A stretch of 64,000 nucleotides of DNA, from positions 815,052 to 879,051 of the forward strand of contig JANPYM010000014.1 of NCBI GenBank assembly GCA_025890175.1, read 5' to 3'. Shown piece after piece: positions 59,863 to 64,000 of the stretch. Numbering within the stretch: position 1 is the first letter of the stretch; each line of letters starts with the position of its first letter. This stretch comes from Ciborinia camelliae. Lineage: Eukaryota; Ascomycota; Leotiomycetes; Helotiales; Sclerotiniaceae. Made by a program: the position numbers and the translations under genes. The notes below the pieces were generated by a model. The model ran no database searches and was not told where the DNA came from. It saw only the letters and a program-made list of their open reading frames with translations.

Positions 59863-60860
59863 CAGGGTTGGGCACCCGTACTCCAGCTGAATTCTACAGA
59901 ATAGTTACCCTATAAAACCCGCGGGTATTCAAAATACCCGCGGATATATATCATATAATCGTTTAATGTTATCATCTAAAATTAAAACTATTTCCATTTT
60001 TATATTTACTTTTTATTTTTCAAATACTAACTCTAACTCTTTTCAAATAATACTTCTAATTCTAATACTAAACCTAACTTTAATCTCTATTTTTTATCTT
60101 TTTTACTTTTTCTCTCTTTCTCTACTTTCAAACTATATTAAACGATTATATAATATATACTCGTAAGTATCTCGAGTATCTAAAGCATTTTATAAAGTAA
60201 TTATAAAAGAACCCGTCTATATCGAATCTGCTACGATAGATTTAGAAGAGTGCCTGAGATCTCAGGCTACGCCTGAGATATTAGGCATCTCTCCTCGCTA
60301 GATCGTACAGCCGTACGGCTGTACTATCTACCTTACGCATATAAAGGGCTTCGCCCTTTATAGGTGTAAGGGCTCTTCAAGCAATATATTACATTTCAAC
60401 CTCGATGCTTTAGCATCGTAACAGAATCTTTTTATATCGAATCCCGCTTATATTAGTTATTTTTTAAAAACAATCTCATTTTTATATATATATATTGAAA
60501 ATTCAATATTATTAGTTTTATCAAACAAAATTATTAGAATTCGACATAAAAATTATAAAGAAATAGTTTAAGCGTAAATTTATTATATAATAATTTTATA
60601 AAATATTAAAAAAAAATTAAAAGATTTAATAAAACTAAAATTTTAAAACTAATTATATAAAAAATAATTAATACCTTATTGTCTAACTCGCTTATATCAG
60701 AATCCTACTTATACCAGCCCTAATTAATTGAATTTTCTTGTTCGGTATAAACGGGTCCTTCTGTACTCTATTCTGTAAAAAGGAAGTAGGGTGATCATCC
60801 GCCGGGTTTTTATTTCGGGTTACCCCGAGTATACCCTACTCTTTGCCCAACCCTGAAACT
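59863..60860. mobile_element. hAT-like non-autonomous element, hairpin-rich
   Basis: CAGGGTTGGGCA begins at 59863 and its reverse complement TGCCCAACCCTG ends at 60855; such ends are typical of hAT transposons. GTTTAGA stands directly left (59856-59862) and recurs 5 bases after the right repeat (60861-60867), close to a target duplication. An ACAGAATAG segment is shared inverted near both ends. The inside has no ORF, is largely A+T, and contains perfect hairpins (59919-59943, 60252-60277, 60305-60324, 60340-60362, 60403-60418). Non-autonomous if mobile. Confidence 0.6.
60252..60418. repeat. Cluster of perfect palindromes/hairpins
   Basis: GCCTGAGATCTCAGGC (60252-60267) overlaps CTCAGGC-TAC-GCCTGAG (60261-60277). 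Then come GTACAGCCGTACGGCTGTAC (60305-60324), TATAAAGGGC-TTC-GCCCTTTATA (60340-60362) and CGATGC-TTTA-GCATCG (60403-60418). Several perfect hairpins within 170 bases point to a structured insertion rather than chance. Confidence 0.75.
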
Positions 60861-61710
60861 GTTTAGATCGATAATTGCAATGAATCTTCATGATCAAGTC
60901 CTAGTGCCATACGTCGATCAAACTTCAGACTCATCATTCCATCTTGCAATTGGAGCAATTGAGGCTATCCACAGATGACTCACCAATAATCCAACGTGAT
61001 TTTCCAATGTGGGGACGATTACAAGCATGAAAGATTGATTACGTGATATGCAATATGATTATTAATGAGATTTCAACACTAAACACTTCGAGTAATGATG
61101 ATGCCGATGGGAAAGGTTTCAATAAGCTGAAATGCTCCCCAAGTAAATAACAGCACTTGACCTAGTGTTCTGAAGTGAAACTTTTCAGTGTGGGGGTGAT
61201 GTTGACGAGAAGCCTCGGAAACAATGTAAGGCCGCCTCTCAATCTGACCACAATCGACCATCTTCCTGACTATCGAATCTCAACTGACTTTAATCTTTAT
61301 CAAAACTGATTGATGTCCGTCTCTCTGCCCTTCATCGTGTAAGTGTGATGCCTCGTAACTACGTTTCAACTTTATTCCAACACACACTTTACTTCCTTCC
61401 AGTTTTATCCTTCGCCGGCCATCTACTGGTTATTTTGCCAGGTTTTGCCGGAATCATGGGCAGATTAGAGAACTGCATCTCCTTATTTCTATTTGCGAGT
61501 CGATGGCTACTCACATGGGGTTTCCCCATGTTGCCACATTTATTCCGGCCCGATCGGGAAAAGACGGAGTGGCAGAATTACTCGACTCCAGCTTGATGCT
61601 GCCGACGCTCTCATTGTCGGACTCTGTGTATCGATCGATTCGCGAGCTTTTAAATGACGAAAGAGTCACTACATCTCTATCATTTACACTTGCATTGAAT
61701 TTACTTAGGG
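60861..61710. other. Intergenic 3' flank of the NB-ARC/TPR gene
   Basis: About 850 bases without a supportable gene. Plus-strand frames at 61345-61596 and 61503-61808 partly overlap the opposite gene and have no recognisable motifs. Confidence 0.35.
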
Positions 61711-64000
61711 TTAAAGAGTTTCTTCTTCAAGAGGGGTGCTGCACTCGTTTTGCGGCCTGTCCCTTTGATCAAAATCCTCGTTTGTTTTTCTCATTGGAGT
61801 CGAGTTGAGCGGAAAGGCTGATCTGAAGCGTCCAATAGCCAATTGTTTGTTTCTTAATACCCTTGCCCGGCGGTCGATCGAGTCTTGGGCTGAAACATAA
61901 CTGGAATCAGATGTGTTCTCGATTTCAATGTGCATTCGCTCCCAATTTGAAGGTGTTGTCACCTCGCTCCGTTCAACTTTTTGGGATTGAAACGAAGAAC
62001 TGTCGAAAAGCGAGAAAGCATTATTTGATGAAGCCATTTGAGGCATATTGAGTCCCCCACGATCTACCCGAGTGGGCATATGACTCCTCCCAGGGTGTAG
62101 CATATCTCTGGGAGACTGTGGCATTGACAGCCCAACACGATACGAAGATTGACACTGTTGGCTTTGTATTCCAGCACGGTCAACCTGGCCAATACTGGGT
62201 GGTAGTTGACCCAAAGATGAGCCAGTTAGCTTATTTACCTTTGGATGATAAAGCTCCAATATTCCAGGATCATCTGGCATATTAGGTCCCGATCTGTTAA
62301 TAAATGTGTCTGAAATACAAGGTCCACGTCGATCGATGGAATCGAGACTAAAATTAGGCGACGTGTCTGGAATTCCTTGATCATTCAAACTTGCTAACAA
62401 TCCAAACTTCAGGTGCAAGCTATCGGCTTCTTCGCTGGGGTTGAGGTAAGAATTTGTCCCTCTGATAACGCGTTCTTTGCTGGCACCACCCTGAAGATAC
62501 CATTCGCCCGCAAGCTTTAGTTGGCCTAGAGCAAAATAGACATCCCCCAACTCGCACATTGATTGCAATGTACTGGAATGCTTGGAGCCAAGAAGGGCTT
62601 TCCGCTTTTCAATCAGGTCTTCATATGCCTTCTCTGCCTCTTGGTATCGATGCTGAAGCTTGTAGACTAGCGCTACATTTGATTTTAGATATAATGCTAA
62701 GCCATCCTCCTCGCCATTAGAAGATATTTGCAGTTTCTCAAGTCCTTCCTGAAATAGCCTTTCAGCCTCCAAGAAGTTGCCCCTTTTCATAGCAACTTCG
62801 CCCAAATTGCTCAGGCATTCTATCACCGTCTTGTGGACCGGACCGTTAAGTTTTCGATACCCTGCTAAAGTTCTTTGGTACATCTTTGTCGCATCTTCAA
62901 ACTGCAATTGTAGGACGAGGAAATTTCCAAGGTTATTGACAGTGTTGAGTGTCCGTGGATGTTCTGGGCCAAGCATAATTTCTTTTATCTCCAACGTCTG
63001 ATAAAGTAGAGGCCGGGCTTCGTCCAACCTTTTTGAGTCCAGATACAGAGCTGCGAGGTTATTCATCGTACTAAGAGTCGCAATGGTGTTTATTCCCAAT
63101 TGAGATATTTGTATATTAAGGGAACGATGAAACAAACGTTCCGCATCAATGTTTCTATCATGTTGGCCGTAGAATGTAGCAAAGGTGGTTTGAAATCCTT
63201 CAACAAAACCTCCATGTTCTATAATGCTCTGCTCATCAGTCAAAAAAGAAGAGCTGTTCTCAATACAAGCATCAATATGTGATAGAAGTTCTTGTCGTTT
63301 TTGCAGGGAAAGCATTTCCGTGTCTCCTTCTTGAATAACAGACGCCGTCAATGTGGTCGCAAGTTTCACACACGCCTGGCGTCGTTCTGTCGACTCTCTT
63401 AGTTGCAGCCAATCCTAAAATATCATCAGTACTTGTTGAATGTTCTTTCAGAAATAGAAATACCTTTACTAAAGGATGGAAAGAGAACCTGACTTCATGG
63501 CTCGTAATTTCCATGCTTTGAATAATTGATAAATTGACAAGGCCAACGATAACATCTTGGAATTTGAAAGAGTCCCAAGAGCCACCGGTGGAGAAAACAG
63601 ATTTCCATTCTAGAGAGTGGGTGTTATTGATATCATAAGTGTTGAATAGTGTTTCACTGATGTTCGTTGGGCTGAAGTAAGCAGCTTGAACGAGAAATTC
63701 TCCAATCCATTTCCTCTCCTCATCGCTTCCAGAAATCTGATCAAAGGATAGCTCCCAGGTTGTGAGAACTGATAAATGCTCAAAAGTACTTTGTGGATCT
63801 ACCAAGCTTCGTCTTTGGTATTCCCATAGAGATTGCGGGGTATCTTTCAGTATGAACTCCTTTCGTTTCTGGAAATGGTCCGAAAACATTTTGAGTGGAA
63901 GCTGCCGAATTGAAATATAACTCGCTGCTTGATCAATAGCGAGTGGTAGGTATCCTAACCTTTTAACTATGTCTCTTCCCTCCTTAAAATCATCCTCGGT
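61711..64000 (-). CDS. NB-ARC/TPR STAND protein, partial (N-terminus beyond window)
   Basis: Two exons are visible: 64000-63464 (open at the window edge) and 63414-61711, giving 746 residues of the C-terminal part. The start of the visible part is the end of an NB-ARC module (LGYLPLAIDQAASYI, then the LTTWELSFDQI winged-helix region). After FHPLVKDWLQLR come kinesin-light-chain-type TPRs of about 42 residues (NLAALYLDSKRLDEARPLL, NLGNFLVLQLQFEDATKMY, NLGEVAMKRGNFLEAERLF, NVALVYKLQHRYQEAEKAY). The last ~220 residues are low-complexity, with recurring DRRG/DRAG/DRGG segments. NB-ARC/TPR proteins are fungal NLR-like switches whose repeats sense ligands. The P-loop and effector domain must lie to the right of the window. 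Family secure. Confidence 0.88.

Overview
The window looks like nuclear DNA of a filamentous ascomycete (Pezizomycotina; Leotiomycetes is my guess, not shown). The evidence is short spliceosomal introns of roughly 45-120 nt with GTAAGT-like donors, one-gene transcription units, and typical families: UstYa/DUF3328, 2EXR, NACHT and NB-ARC STAND proteins, a Zn2Cys6 regulator and an arylamine N-acetyltransferase. Intergenic DNA is AT-rich and full of short repeats. All exon boundaries were derived by hand from splice sites and frame continuity; each spliced model keeps an open frame to its stop, apart from the two genes cut by the window edges.

Layout. 1-701: partial 2EXR gene (-). 1.1-1.6 kb: hairpins and a small inverted-repeat element. 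1.8-6.8 kb: the most interesting region. It holds a secreted protein with five HHTEAQIAAK repeats (-), then two membrane-anchored UstYa/DUF3328 genes (+). This is the layout of a fungal RiPP (dikaritin-like) cluster, but with a precursor that lacks the usual aromatic core residues and KR sites. 7.0-11.6 kb: a NACHT STAND protein with ankyrin-like C-terminus (-). 11.6-21.9 kb: about 10 kb without a convincing gene, containing a very AT-rich inverted-repeat element.

21.9-25.7 kb: RING-PH-VWA (Far1-like) protein (+). 29.7-32.5 kb: Zn2Cys6 transcription factor (+). 33.9-35.0 kb: arylamine N-acetyltransferase (-). 36.3-37.5 kb: HSL-type alpha/beta hydrolase (+). 39.1-40.1 kb: SET-domain protein (-). 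41.8-43.2 kb: membrane-anchored alpha/beta hydrolase (-). 44.0-47.2 kb: RING protein with G/M-rich, RGG and RS-rich tail (+). 50.4-51.3 kb: small C2H2 protein (-). 54.3-54.7 kb: secreted double-psi beta-barrel protein (-). 58.8-59.3 kb: Nudix hydrolase (-). 59.9-60.9 kb: hairpin-rich hAT-like non-autonomous element. 61.7-64.0 kb: partial NB-ARC/TPR protein (-).

How the genes may work together: only the 1.8-6.8 kb block suggests a joint pathway (secretory precursor plus UstYa-type oxidative cyclases in the secretory membrane). The NACHT gene beside it and the NB-ARC gene at the right edge are innate-recognition/incompatibility-type proteins. The middle of the window is mostly housekeeping or regulatory genes with no evident shared pathway.
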